DNA of 34,880 nt from Candidatus Neomarinimicrobiota bacterium (GCA_036476315.1 JAZGBI010000096.1:1-34880); one strand, 5' to 3'; shown: positions 1 to 7,792, counted from the first letter of the stretch. Made by a program: numbers and translations. The notes: generated by a model not told the origin, from the sequence alone.

Positions 1-603
1 AGGCCGATTGTCGTCAGACCTGAGGATGTCCCTCATGGAAGTTTTGTGCTCACCGTCCAGAGGCTGATCCACTGAAATGCTGCGGGCACTCAACTGCAAA
101 AGTTGTCGGGCTTCAGTTTCGGTAATCTTCATCACTTCCGCCAGTTCATCCAGAGTGGGTTCCCTCTCAAACGTCTGCTCAAGTTCTTCTGAACGCTTCT
201 TCAGCCTGGAGACAGTTCCAGCCACATTTGCAGGAAGCCGAACGATACGGGCCTGGTCGGCAATGAACTGAAGGATCGATTGTTTGATCCACCAGACGGC
301 GTATGAAATGAACTTGAATCCTCTCGTCTCATCGAAACGGTGGGCGGCCTTGATCAATCCAATATTTCCCTCATTGATGAGATCCTCGAGCGACAGGCCC
401 GGGAATCGATACTTGTTCGCCACTGACACCACAAACTTAAGATTCGCATTTATAAGACGGTTCAATGCCTCAGTGTCTCCCTGTTTGACCAGACGGGCGA
501 GTTCGATCTCCTCTTCGGGAGTCAGGGGTTCAGTCTTGTCAATCTCGCTGAAATAGATCGCAAGTGAGTGGCTCAGGGGTCCTCCTGACCTGGATTCCGC
601 CAA
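1..603 (-). CDS. rpoD: Primary RNA polymerase sigma factor (RpoD/SigA-like), 3' part missing
   Basis: The minus-strand frame translates to a sigma-70 protein of about 200 residues before it runs off the left edge. Region 1.2 is seen around SLAIYFSEIDKTEPLTPEEE, region 2 with LKFVVSVANKYR, LSLEDLINEGNIGLIKAA, RFDETRGFKFISYAVWWI and QSILQFIADQARIVRLP, and then early region 3. The helices that melt and read the -10 element are intact, so this is a housekeeping-type factor. It lacks the long acidic region 1.1 of E. coli RpoD, as in the Bacteroidetes/Chlorobi type. An in-frame TGA lies just upstream and there is no ATG or GTG before region 1.2. The only conventional start is TTG at 603, but an AGGAGG sits 4 nt before a CTG at 576, which could be the true start. 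It lies 21 bp downstream of the coiled-coil gene and probably shares its transcript. Confidence 0.9.
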   Translation of the reverse strand, partial: MAESRSGGPLSHSLAIYFSEIDKTEPLTPEEEIELARLVKQGDTEALNRLINANLKFVVSVANKYRFPGLSLEDLINEGNIGLIKAAHRFDETRGFKFISYAVWWIKQSILQFIADQARIVRLPANVAGTVSRLKKRSEELEQTFEREPTLDELAEVMKITETEARQLLQLSARSISVDQPLDGEHKTSMRDILRSDDNRP

Positions 604-624
604 GTGTCGATGACCGCCCTTGGC

Positions 625-1032
625 TCAGGCTTCAGTATCCGATTTTGATTTCTCAGCAGATTCTGACGGGGTCGCCTCTTCTGTATCGGGAGCATTCTCG
701 TACTCTTTCTTTATCTCAGCAATCCTTTTCAGTTTCTCGTCGATCTGAGAAATGAGCTCGTGAGCCCGCTCTGTGTGCGTGATGAACTGCTTATTGCCCG
801 CGAAATTCGTGACATTCTCCTTATCAGCGGCTTCAAAGACGAACTCTCCAAACTTGGCAAAGTGTTTATCAAGATCCCTCTGAAGTTGGTGAAGTTCCAG
901 CCTCACCTTGCTTACTTTGGTCAATTCCTCTGTTTTCGTGGCCGCAACCTTGCCCAGTTCTTCCGCCTTTTCCGCGGCAGCACTTCCCCAAACTCTTAAG
1001 TTTTTCTTCACATCATCCCATAACGCAGCCAT
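625..1032 (-). CDS. Small coiled-coil protein of unknown function
   Basis: 135 residues, charged and helical, with no signal peptide or membrane segment. The N-terminal third, rich in Ala, Glu and Lys (SAAAEKAEELGKVAATKTEE), and the central part up to about residue 110 look like amphipathic coiled coil. The tail is acidic and low in complexity, rich in Ser, Glu and Ala. The ATG is preceded by AAAGGAGA at good spacing, which fixes the start. The gene sits directly upstream of the primary sigma factor. Similar small helical proteins occur in many FCB-type genomes, but I recognise no named family and assign no function. Its reality is supported by the ribosome binding site, a continuous helical pattern and the tight spacing. 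Confidence 0.75.
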   Translation of the reverse strand: MAALWDDVKKNLRVWGSAAAEKAEELGKVAATKTEELTKVSKVRLELHQLQRDLDKHFAKFGEFVFEAADKENVTNFAGNKQFITHTERAHELISQIDEKLKRIAEIKKEYENAPDTEEATPSESAEKSKSDTEA

Positions 1033-1087
1033 GGTGTCTCCTTTCTTGATATGGCAATTTGGTATCTATGAACTGAATTGTCAACCT

Positions 1088-1258
1088 TCACTTCACCCAT
1101 TTTTTCAACATCCATTGAGCCATATAGAAAAGCGCGACTCCCGAGGCGACTGCCTCAATCTCGAGCACAAGATTCTGATCTCGGATTCCATAATATAACC
1201 CAGACAGAACCGCGAGCAAGGCCATGAGCTGTAGCGATCTCAAAACTACGTACCCCAT
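1088..1258 (-). CDS. Small membrane protein of unknown function
   Basis: About 56 residues from ATG at 1258. An upstream ATG at 1300 would add 14 residues (70 in all), but the 1258 start is preceded by GAGGTGAG at normal spacing. There are two likely transmembrane helices. The first is around LRSLQLMALLAVLSGLYYGI. The second is around AVASGVALFYMAQWML, followed by a positively charged KKWVK end. A short acidic linker (LVLEIE) joins them. It lies 55 bp upstream of the coiled-coil gene in the same orientation. No family recognised. A two-helix protein of this size could be a membrane-complex accessory subunit, but nothing in the sequence says which. Confidence 0.6.
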   Translation of the reverse strand: MGYVVLRSLQLMALLAVLSGLYYGIRDQNLVLEIEAVASGVALFYMAQWMLKKWVK

Positions 1259-1414
1259 GAGCATCTCACCTCTAGACACCAAGTTCATCCGCCCTGTCAA
1301 TAGTTCTCCGGCCCAAGCGACTCCTCAGACAGAGGTTGAACGATGTAAGCGCTCCACATTTCCCCGGTTTTTCACGTCATATGACCCACGAAATGGCTCA
1401 AGGGCGGCTTCTTT

Positions 1415-1435
1415 CCTTTCCCGTAGGGGGAAAGG
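1415..1435. other. Perfect 8-bp inverted repeat in the 1259-1606 intergenic region
   Basis: CCTTTCCC (1415-1422) and GGGAAAGG (1428-1435) are separated by 5 bases. Neither side has a strong T-run, so this is not a textbook terminator. On the plus strand it is followed by the T-poor TCTTGTATT. It lies in the roughly 350 bp between the doubtful ORF ending at 1607 and the small membrane protein gene. The rest of that gap holds only the possible small ORF at 1500-1592. Confidence 0.45.
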
Positions 1436-1499
1436 TCTTGTATTCCAATTTAATGCCCGAACCAGAGGGATAAAATAGATTTAACCTGGAGTGGATATC

Positions 1500-1592
1500 A
1501 TGCCCGGAGAGTTTCGTGATTCAAGAAATGAAAGGGAAGACGGCAGACAGGGATTCGCGGGTATTCAGGAAGTTGTGAATCGCATCTTATGA
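1500..1592 (+). CDS. Possible 30-residue small ORF
   Basis: ATG at 1500 is preceded by CTGGAG at about 9 nt spacing and the frame runs to TGA at 1590-1592. The peptide begins MPGEFRDSRNEREDGRQG and is very hydrophilic, with no membrane segment. It would be the only plus-strand gene in the first 3.5 kb, and an AT-rich GATAAAATAG stretch lies about 30 bp upstream. There is no family match that I recognise and the length is near random expectation, so this is only a candidate. Confidence 0.2.
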   Translation: MPGEFRDSRNEREDGRQGFAGIQEVVNRIL

Positions 1593-1606
1593 GATCAGCA
1601 ACACAA

Positions 1607-1903
1607 TCATCCGGTTAGGGGATTCATCCTCCAAAAGAGCCCGCAGCAGCTGGAGGTCAGAAAGAGTTGGCCTGGATTTCTCACCATGAGTCGCACTCCT
1701 CCCCGGGTGAATTCTCCTACTTTACCAATGGCGCGCACATCAAGATGCTTGCAGTAAACCAGGATAGTTCCTCCACCGCGAGGACGGAGGCTTCCGTGTG
1801 GCGTGCATAGGGAGAGGGACTCGGTCGTGAGATCTCCCTCACCCACTCTTAAATCATAAAAGCGTATGGCCTGCTCAACCGCTTGACTCAAGAGATCGCG
1901 CAC
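1607..1903 (-). CDS. Doubtful ORF, possibly a frameshifted remnant
   Basis: 98 residues from GTG at 1903 (no ATG in frame), 16 bp after the Spy-like gene. A weak GAAGAG lies close to the start. Residues 1-30 (LLSQAVEQAIRFYDLRVGEG) look protein-like, but the C-terminal third is odd (LFLTSSCCGLFWRMNPLTG). From about 1715 down to a TAA at 1587-1589 the neighbouring frame reads as a much more natural helix (RPTLSDLQLLRALLEDESPN). That suggests either a frameshift near 1700-1715 or two unrelated open frames. No family recognised. It may be a degraded fourth gene of the ECF operon, or spurious. Confidence 0.3.
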   Translation of the reverse strand: MRDLLSQAVEQAIRFYDLRVGEGDLTTESLSLCTPHGSLRPRGGGTILVYCKHLDVRAIGKVGEFTRGGVRLMVRNPGQLFLTSSCCGLFWRMNPLTG

Positions 1904-1919
1904 AACTCTTCATTTCCCG

Positions 1920-2444
1920 CTATTTTCCCTGACCGCGCTTCCTCCCCTTCCGGGGAGAATAATGCCCTTCTCTCTTCATCCCCCTCTGCTCCCTGATCTG
2001 CCTGAGAAGGTGTTCTCTGAAACGGACTTCAAAAACAACGTATTTGGCCTTTTGCTCAGGCGTGAGGATATCACCCAGATTTTCGACAAAATCCTGCTTC
2101 TGATTGAGTTTCATTCTTTCCATGTCCAGGACCTTTTTCATGACACCATTCACATCCTTGTCTGTAACTGTTTTTCCCTCATCCACAGCTTCATGTAAGC
2201 CGCTCATGAGCTCCTTCTGCTGCTCACTCAGTTCTTCGAGCCCGTCTACCAGCGAATTGTGGCGTGGGAAAAACTTTTGTGCCTGCTCTTCGGAAAGCCC
2301 GAGAACATCTGTCAGCTTCCACATTTTCATGAGTTCGAACCTCTCACTCTGCCTGGACATGAGTGATTGATCAGGTCCCGGTGGTGCAGGGGGTTGACCC
2401 GATGTCACTGCGAGAATGAATAAGACTGCCACTATCGATTTCAT
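1920..2444 (-). CDS. Spy/CpxP-like periplasmic protein
   Basis: About 174 residues from ATG at 2444, which overlaps the anti-sigma stop codon (ATGA) and is preceded by GGGAGGAA. The N-terminus MKSIVAVLFILAVTSG is a Sec signal peptide, followed by a Pro-rich linker. The mature part is all helical and carries two LTxxQ-type motifs, LSEEQ (about residues 50-54) and LTPEQ (about 127-131). This is the hallmark of the Spy/CpxP/ZraP/CnrX fold of periplasmic chaperones and metal or stress sensors. The C-terminus is strongly basic (RKGRKRGQGK). It is the third gene of an ECF sigma/anti-sigma operon, the place CnrX occupies in the Cnr system, so a role in sensing periplasmic stress and controlling the anti-sigma factor is inferred. 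No Cys/His cluster for metal binding is obvious. Confidence 0.8.
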   Translation of the reverse strand: MKSIVAVLFILAVTSGQPPAPPGPDQSLMSRQSERFELMKMWKLTDVLGLSEEQAQKFFPRHNSLVDGLEELSEQQKELMSGLHEAVDEGKTVTDKDVNGVMKKVLDMERMKLNQKQDFVENLGDILTPEQKAKYVVFEVRFREHLLRQIREQRGMKREGHYSPRKGRKRGQGK

Positions 2445-2869
2445 GACGATTCCTCCCATTCATAAAGTTCGGATGGATCGATTATTCCCAGAGCTTCCAG
2501 ATCCTCGAAAATTCCCCAGTCCTCGGTGACGAAATCCATCCGTTGAACAAGGTAGTCCACCGCCTCCACGACGAATTCTTCATCAACCTGTACTGAGTCA
2601 GTGTAGACAAATTCTTCTTCGAAACCGGTAAGAAAATGAAGCTCCGTACCGGTTCCCCACTCCACGTTTGCCCCACCATCAAGATTCGGGAATAGTCCAA
2701 AGGAGAGGATTCCCATGAGGGCAAGGCCCGAAGTTGTCATGAGAAGTCTCCTCTTTATTTCAGCGCGACGCCGGATTTCGCGATGCAGACGCATGAGAAA
2801 TTCATCACCGTCCGGTAGGCTGACAGGATCGTTTGCCACGGAGGATAGTCTTTTTTCAATATCTGCCAT
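2441..2869 (-). CDS. Putative single-pass anti-sigma factor
   Basis: 142 residues. The start ATG overlaps the sigma stop by one base (TGATG) and its own stop overlaps the next start, giving strict three-gene coupling. Residues 1-40 are a cytoplasmic helical segment rich in Arg and Glu (FLMRLHREIRRRAEIKRRLL). A single transmembrane helix follows (about residues 43-60, LLMTTSGLALMGILSFGLFP), then about 80 residues of very acidic periplasmic domain. This is the architecture of ECF anti-sigma factors, but there is no zinc-binding HxxxCxxC motif and the cytoplasmic part is short. I recognise no named family, so the function rests on topology and on operon position next to the sigma factor. Confidence 0.65.
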   Translation of the reverse strand: MADIEKRLSSVANDPVSLPDGDEFLMRLHREIRRRAEIKRRLLMTTSGLALMGILSFGLFPNLDGGANVEWGTGTELHFLTGFEEEFVYTDSVQVDEEFVVEAVDYLVQRMDFVTEDWGIFEDLEALGIIDPSELYEWEESS

Positions 2870-3390
2870 CAGTCTTCCCCGGCAAGACTCTTCAGCCTGT
2901 TGATAGCGTGATGATAGTTTACTTTCGCACTGTTTTCCGAAATAGCGAGAACACCGGCCACTTCCTTGAATGATAATTCCTGGAAAACACGGAGAAGCAA
3001 GACCGTTTTCTGCTTTCTTGGCAGTCTGCCGATTGCTCTCCAGAGGGTTCGATCCACGTGAGGCTGATTTTGTGGATCATCTGAGGACGCTTCTGTTACA
3101 TGCTCATCTGCAGAGAAAACTTCCATTATGCGCCTTTTCCTGAAATGGCTATTGGCCACATTGACAGATATACGATAGAGCCAGGTGGTAAATTCGCTCT
3201 CGCCTCGGAATTTCTTGAGACCTCTGTAAACGCGGATATATGTCTCCTGACAGAGATCGTCTGCTTCCATGAGGTCCGGCACTATATGGGAAAAAAACTC
3301 GTAAGTACGGGGATAGTGCCGCTTTGCCAGTTCATCGAAGCTCCTGACATCTCCCTCTTGAAACCGCTGAATCAGTTCTCTGTCCGTCAT
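2869..3390 (-). CDS. ECF-type RNA polymerase sigma factor
   Basis: 173 residues from ATG at 3390 (MTDRELIQRFQEGD). A longer frame from 3456 exists, but it extends past the usual N-terminus of the family. Region 2 covers about residues 10-85: FDELAKRHYPRTYEFF, then DLCQETYIRVYRGLKKF and TWLYRISVNVANSHFRKRR. Region 4 covers about 115-168: AIGRLPRKQKTVLLLR, then ELSFKEVAGVLAISENSAKV. Regions 1.1 and 3 are absent, as expected for an ECF factor. It leads a coupled operon with a membrane anti-sigma factor and a Spy-like periplasmic protein, so it probably drives an envelope-stress regulon and its own operon. Its promoter must lie in the roughly 147-bp divergent region shared with the helicase gene at 3538. 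Confidence 0.93.
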   Translation of the reverse strand: MTDRELIQRFQEGDVRSFDELAKRHYPRTYEFFSHIVPDLMEADDLCQETYIRVYRGLKKFRGESEFTTWLYRISVNVANSHFRKRRIMEVFSADEHVTEASSDDPQNQPHVDRTLWRAIGRLPRKQKTVLLLRVFQELSFKEVAGVLAISENSAKVNYHHAINRLKSLAGED

Positions 3391-3537
3391 GGACCATTTT
3401 CTACCTTTGGACGCCCCCAAATGAGAAAAGTTAAAAGCGGAACATTCGAGGACCACATCTTCATCTCACGAAAAGGGCGAGTAACATACCGATGGATAGA
3501 CAGTCCTTCGAGCGTGCATATTGAGTAATTTCCAACG

Positions 3538-6500
3538 ATGGAGATCGAGCCCGCCGCCAGCCAGTATCAGGCCATCACGTATCCCCAAGGTCCTCTTCTG
3601 ATCCTTGCGGGTACAGGAACCGGCAAAACGTCCACGCTCATTCTACGAATTGAACATATGATCCACAAGGGCCTGTGGGAACCTCGTCATGTTGTACTGC
3701 TCACCTTTACCGACCGTGCCAGAGATGATCTTGTCCATCGGGTCCGTGAGGAATTGGGGAACATAGCAGAAGAGATTGCCATCTCGACTTTTCATAGATT
3801 CTGCAACCGGCTCGTTCGGGAATACGGGTCATCTCCAGACGCAGAGAAACTTCTTCTGCAGGAGGACGATATCACTTTTCTTCTTCTGAATCGCTTCGAC
3901 GAGCTGACATTTCTTCAGTCACACAGTTTTAAGACCGATCCCGTGAGCGCAGTAACGAAAAGCTTTGTTCCTTTTTTCAACCGGATCCGTGATGAATTAA
4001 TTTCGCCAACCGAGCTTGAGCTGAAACTTTCCAGAACGGAATTAACGGCGGACTTCTTGACCACCCAGTTTCCCGGGATAAGTGACAGGGTGGAAACCGA
4101 CGAATACCTCCGTCAGTTCAGGGACCTCGTACGAGTGTACCGTTCGTATCAGGCCTGGAAGCAGGAACTTGGCGTAGTCGATTATGGCGACATGATTCTC
4201 GACTGCTGGGAAATGCTTAACGGTGACCTGGACACTATCAATCTTGTCCGTCACCAATTCCGTCACATCGTAATCGATGAATATCAAGACAACAACTATG
4301 CCCTCAATCGAATTGCCGCGGTCATTATGGGGGACAGACCGGACATTACAGTCGTGGGTGACGAAGATCAGTGTATTTACAGCTTTCGCGGAGCCAACTA
4401 CTACAATATCCGCGACTTTAGAAACAAATACGGCACGGAAGAAAACCATGGAGAGATCGCCCTGGAAGACAATCACCGGTCCACACAGGAAATACTTGAC
4501 GTTGCCAATCTAAGCATCGCTCATGACAAAAACCGGACCCCCAAAATGCTGAGATCTTCGACCAAGCGTCGCGGACCGAAGACCGCATGGCATGTTGGAG
4601 AGAGACGGGAAATGTTGACCGGGATCCCATCCCTCGTGAACGGACTGATTCGTTGGGGAAAACACTTCGGGGACATTGCCGTTCTCTGCCGGACCTGGAA
4701 CCATGTGGATGAGGTGGCCCAGGCTCTCCAGCGGGCATCTATTCCCACCGATGTCTTCGTGGAACGGTTTTTCAGCGTCCGGGAGATTAGGGACGTCCTG
4801 GCATGGGCCCACCTGATTTGTGGCGACTCGAAGGCGGAAATGTCACTGTTTCGATTGTTGACGGATTACCTGGGCCGCCAGTTTGCTGAATCATTCTTTC
4901 GCGCTTACGATGCCAGAATCCATGAGGATCTGGTGGAAAGCCTGAATGCATTTGTTTCGAAAACAGACCTGCTTCCGACGGAGAATGAAAGGTTGACGGA
5001 GTTCTTGGAGAAGATCGAGGTGCTGAGGCGGGAATTGAAGCAGAATCGGCCTGCTGACGAAATGGTCTGGGAGATCTTGAGCGTCACCGACCTTCTGAAG
5101 CACGTGAGGAGGAATTACCGGTACGCCCACCGTCTGGCCCTGGCAAACGTGGGTCACCTGTTGTCTCTCGCGGAGTCCTTCTCCCTGCGTGAGGACCCGA
5201 AAACGGTTGATAGATGGCTCAGATATATGAGTGTTCTGGCCCTGCAGGGCAATCGACATGCGATTCAACCTGAATTCCATGATACCTCCATTGCCACCCA
5301 GGTTATGACCGTCCACGGGAGCAAAGGACTTCAATTCCCCGTAGTTATCATCCCTTTCCTGCGCTCCGGCAGTTTTCCCATAAACTATTCACCCTCCGGT
5401 TCAATCGACCGTCTTCCTGATGAGTGGTATAACTGGCCCAGGCCTGAGGGTCTCACACCTAGAGAGGAGCACCTGAACGAAGAACGCCGGATATTCTATG
5501 TCGCTGCGACCCGGGCGATGGAAGAACTTCATCTTTTCGGGCCAGAAAAAGCTCAGTCCGTTTTTCTGAAGGAGATTCTTAATGAGACTTACGAATACGT
5601 GGAGAGACAAGATATGAAAGAACAGCAAACTTTGAGGAGTCGAAACAGCAAGTCGGTGCTGAAACAGCGGCTCCTTGTGGAACTTAACCGGGAATTGTCA
5701 GCCCACCAATATGCCAACGCTCATACGATAATCGATGCCATCGGCATTGTGGAGGAAACGGGCGGTCTACCGGAAGGTCACGCCTATTCCAGGATGATAT
5801 CCGACACTTCGTCCATCGCAGATAGGGAAACTGCCGAGACAGGCGAAACGGTCAGTCTCTCCGCCAGCCGCGTGGAACAATATGATACGTGTCCTTACAA
5901 ATACAGGCTCAGCAAAGTGGATGGCGTCCCGGAACGAAAAAGCAGAGTCCAGATGGAATTTGGTATCATCATCCACAATGTGCTTGAGGAGTTTCACGAA
6001 TCTCAGGACCAGAGTCTCGAACTCCTGTCATCCCTTCTGGAAAAGCACTGGAGGCAAGAGTCGTTTGAGTACTCAATAAGAGAAGAGGAATTTAAAAGCC
6101 AGGGAATTCAGTTATTGACGGACTATTTCAAGTTCTTTCAACCCACCAGACCGGATATCCTGGCCACGGAGGCGAATTTCGACTTCACCCTTCCTGATAT
6201 GAGTGTACGAATCGTGGGAAAAATTGACCGAATTGACAGGGAGGGCGACAGCCTCACCGTGATCGACTACAAGACCAGCAAGAACAAAGAGAAGGCGAAA
6301 ACAAGTCTGCAGCTCGCTCTCTACACGGAAGCCATTCGGAGAAACGCCGTGGAAGGAGTGACAGGAGAGGCAGGTTCTGCCTACTTTCATTTTCTCCGGC
6401 ATCCAGAGGATCCCATCGAAAGTCACATTTTTGAGGAGAGGGATCTCAAAATACAGATGCGAAAGGTAGGAAAAGTCGCGTCAGGGATTCGCAAACGGGA

Positions 6501-6579
6501 ATTTGAGCCAAAAACGGGGTGGCATTGTAACACCTGTGACTACAGGGATTTCCTCTGTCCGGCGTGGGAGGAAAAATAG
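3538..6579 (+). CDS. UvrD/PcrA-family helicase fused to Fe-S PD-(D/E)XK (RecB/Cas4-type) nuclease
   Basis: 1013 residues. SF1A helicase motifs are complete: Walker A AGTGTGKT (24-31), DEYQD (247-251), GDEDQCIYSFRGA (274-286), TVHGSKGLQF (591-600) and FYVAATRA (653-660). The C-terminal nuclease has SASRVEQYDTCPYKY (775-789), His813 in FGIIIHN, Asp897 in GKIDRID, Asp910-Tyr-Lys912 in VIDYKTSK, and the QLALYTEA motif. Cys785 together with C997, C1000 and C1007 (WHCNTCDYRDFLCP) forms the usual 4Fe-4S staple of AddB/AdnB/Cas4 nucleases. It therefore looks able to unwind and cut DNA ends in double-strand break processing. No AddB, RecC or second subunit is nearby, so it may act alone like AdnA/AdnB-type chains. 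The start has no clear Shine-Dalgarno. It is convergent with rmuC. Confidence 0.93.
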   Translation: MEIEPAASQYQAITYPQGPLLILAGTGTGKTSTLILRIEHMIHKGLWEPRHVVLLTFTDRARDDLVHRVREELGNIAEEIAISTFHRFCNRLVREYGSSPDAEKLLLQEDDITFLLLNRFDELTFLQSHSFKTDPVSAVTKSFVPFFNRIRDELISPTELELKLSRTELTADFLTTQFPGISDRVETDEYLRQFRDLVRVYRSYQAWKQELGVVDYGDMILDCWEMLNGDLDTINLVRHQFRHIVIDEYQDNNYALNRIAAVIMGDRPDITVVGDEDQCIYSFRGANYYNIRDFRNKYGTEENHGEIALEDNHRSTQEILDVANLSIAHDKNRTPKMLRSSTKRRGPKTAWHVGERREMLTGIPSLVNGLIRWGKHFGDIAVLCRTWNHVDEVAQALQRASIPTDVFVERFFSVREIRDVLAWAHLICGDSKAEMSLFRLLTDYLGRQFAESFFRAYDARIHEDLVESLNAFVSKTDLLPTENERLTEFLEKIEVLRRELKQNRPADEMVWEILSVTDLLKHVRRNYRYAHRLALANVGHLLSLAESFSLREDPKTVDRWLRYMSVLALQGNRHAIQPEFHDTSIATQVMTVHGSKGLQFPVVIIPFLRSGSFPINYSPSGSIDRLPDEWYNWPRPEGLTPREEHLNEERRIFYVAATRAMEELHLFGPEKAQSVFLKEILNETYEYVERQDMKEQQTLRSRNSKSVLKQRLLVELNRELSAHQYANAHTIIDAIGIVEETGGLPEGHAYSRMISDTSSIADRETAETGETVSLSASRVEQYDTCPYKYRLSKVDGVPERKSRVQMEFGIIIHNVLEEFHESQDQSLELLSSLLEKHWRQESFEYSIREEEFKSQGIQLLTDYFKFFQPTRPDILATEANFDFTLPDMSVRIVGKIDRIDREGDSLTVIDYKTSKNKEKAKTSLQLALYTEAIRRNAVEGVTGEAGSAYFHFLRHPEDPIESHIFEERDLKIQMRKVGKVASGIRKREFEPKTGWHCNTCDYRDFLCPAWEEK

Positions 6580-6582
6580 AAC

Positions 6583-6600
6583 CCTGTAGCAGAAGACAGG
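6583..6600 (-). terminator. Weak hairpin plus T-tract downstream of rmuC
   Basis: Read on the minus strand, CCTGT and ACAGG form a 5-bp stem with an 8-base loop, followed by GTTCTATTTTTCC. It lies between the convergent helicase and rmuC genes, and its T-tract runs into the helicase stop codon. The stem is short, so intrinsic termination of rmuC is only plausible. Confidence 0.3.
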
Positions 6601-6652
6601 AATCACCAAGGAGAAACTTTGCCCGGATATTCAGGCTTGAGCCATTCTATGA

Positions 6653-7792
6653 CTATTTGTCTGGCCCGGCTTCGTCTCCGGGGGTTGCCAGAAAGTCCGA
6701 TCCTTCTCCAATGGATCCTTCGGACTTCCCCAGCTCAATTTCCTTTATCTTCTGAAGAGGTTTTTCCAGCTGTCGAGTTCGTGTCGTGGTAAGTCTTTCA
6801 AATTCGTTCCGGGTAGCCTCGATGCCTTTTCCCATCTTTTGCATGGATTCCACGAATTTCTGCCACTGCTTTTCAAATTCCTTCAGCAGCGACATGATCT
6901 GCCCGGCTTTCTCTTCCAGAGTGAAACTTCCCACGGCCTGATGGATGAGAGAGAGAACGGCGTAGAGCGTAAGCGGGGAACAGAGTACGATGTGTTTTTC
7001 CAGAGCAAATTCTATCAGAAGGGGATCGTGTTGATGGAGAAATGCATAAATACTCTCATTGGGAATGAAGAGGAGCACATAGTCAACCGTTCCCTCATGA
7101 GGATTGATGTAGCCTCTGGAGGCGATTTGCTTGATGTGACCTTTTACGTCTTTGAGGAATAATTTCTGCTCCTGTTCTGTTTGCGAGTCAGAGTCTGATG
7201 AAACGAATTTCTCGTAATGGGCGAGGGGAAATTTCACGTCCATATTCAACCGCTTTTCCCTGGGCAGAAAAAATGTGTAGTCGGGTATCTCACCCGATTC
7301 AACTTTCTTCTGCTTTACGTAATTAACATTTTCCACGAACCCGATGAGCCGGAGAATATCTTCCACCATCCGTTCCCCCCATTGTCCCCTTGCCTGGGAG
7401 CTCGATAACAAATTTCTGAGATCCTCGGTGGTAGTTCGCAGCTTATCCGTTCCTTTTTGACTTTCCGATAACCGGGTGGAAAGTGATGTTGACTGTTTTC
7501 TCAAATCTTCCAACACAGAAGCCATTTTCTCCAGATTTGCGTCAATGAGCTTTTTCTTCTCTTCCAGATTAATTTCACCTTTTTCCACCTGGCCTTTCAA
7601 TGCCTCTTTGGCCACTTTGAGGAACTGGTCCGTGTTTCTAGAAAGGGCATCCAGAGAAAGCGAGGCAAACGCATCCTTCATCTCTCCCTTGGTCAACTCC
7701 AGTCTTTTGTCCCGCTGTACCATCACGACATAGATCATAAGGGCTCCCAGCAGGAAGCCCGCCAAAAAGATGATGATGAAAGATAATTCCAT
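6653..7792 (-). CDS. rmuC: RmuC family protein (DNA recombination / inverted-repeat stability)
   Basis: 379 residues. An N-terminal membrane helix (residues 4-25) is followed by a long coiled coil (about 30-130) and the conserved RmuC core: RGQWGE (135-140), PDYTFFLP (170-177), LNMDVKFPL (182-190), then YVLLFIPNESIYAFL and VLCSPLTLYAVL. A second coiled coil (EKQWQKFVESMQKMGKGIE) follows and the tail is low complexity. The length and order match the RmuC family, which in E. coli limits recombination at short inverted repeats and is predicted to have a restriction-endonuclease-like fold. It faces the helicase-nuclease gene, which fits a DNA-end-processing neighbourhood, and is divergent from the DUF92 fusion gene 115 bp away. 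The start ATG has no strong Shine-Dalgarno. Confidence 0.92.
   Translation of the reverse strand: MELSFIIIFLAGFLLGALMIYVVMVQRDKRLELTKGEMKDAFASLSLDALSRNTDQFLKVAKEALKGQVEKGEINLEEKKKLIDANLEKMASVLEDLRKQSTSLSTRLSESQKGTDKLRTTTEDLRNLLSSSQARGQWGERMVEDILRLIGFVENVNYVKQKKVESGEIPDYTFFLPREKRLNMDVKFPLAHYEKFVSSDSDSQTEQEQKLFLKDVKGHIKQIASRGYINPHEGTVDYVLLFIPNESIYAFLHQHDPLLIEFALEKHIVLCSPLTLYAVLSLIHQAVGSFTLEEKAGQIMSLLKEFEKQWQKFVESMQKMGKGIEATRNEFERLTTTRTRQLEKPLQKIKEIELGKSEGSIGEGSDFLATPGDEAGPDK

Noticed and set aside
1079-1084. TTGACA on the minus strand upstream of the coiled-coil gene, as a promoter
   Set aside because: At 17-18 bp spacing there is no acceptable -10 (best about 3 of 6 matches).
1295-1300. TTGACA on the minus strand upstream of the small membrane protein
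   Set aside because: The spaced hexamer is GTCTAG and would overlap the ribosome binding site; too weak to call.
4042-5334. Several minus-strand open frames of 75-147 residues inside the helicase gene
   Set aside because: They lie opposite conserved helicase motifs and have no ribosome sites or recognisable domains; they are shadows of the real gene.
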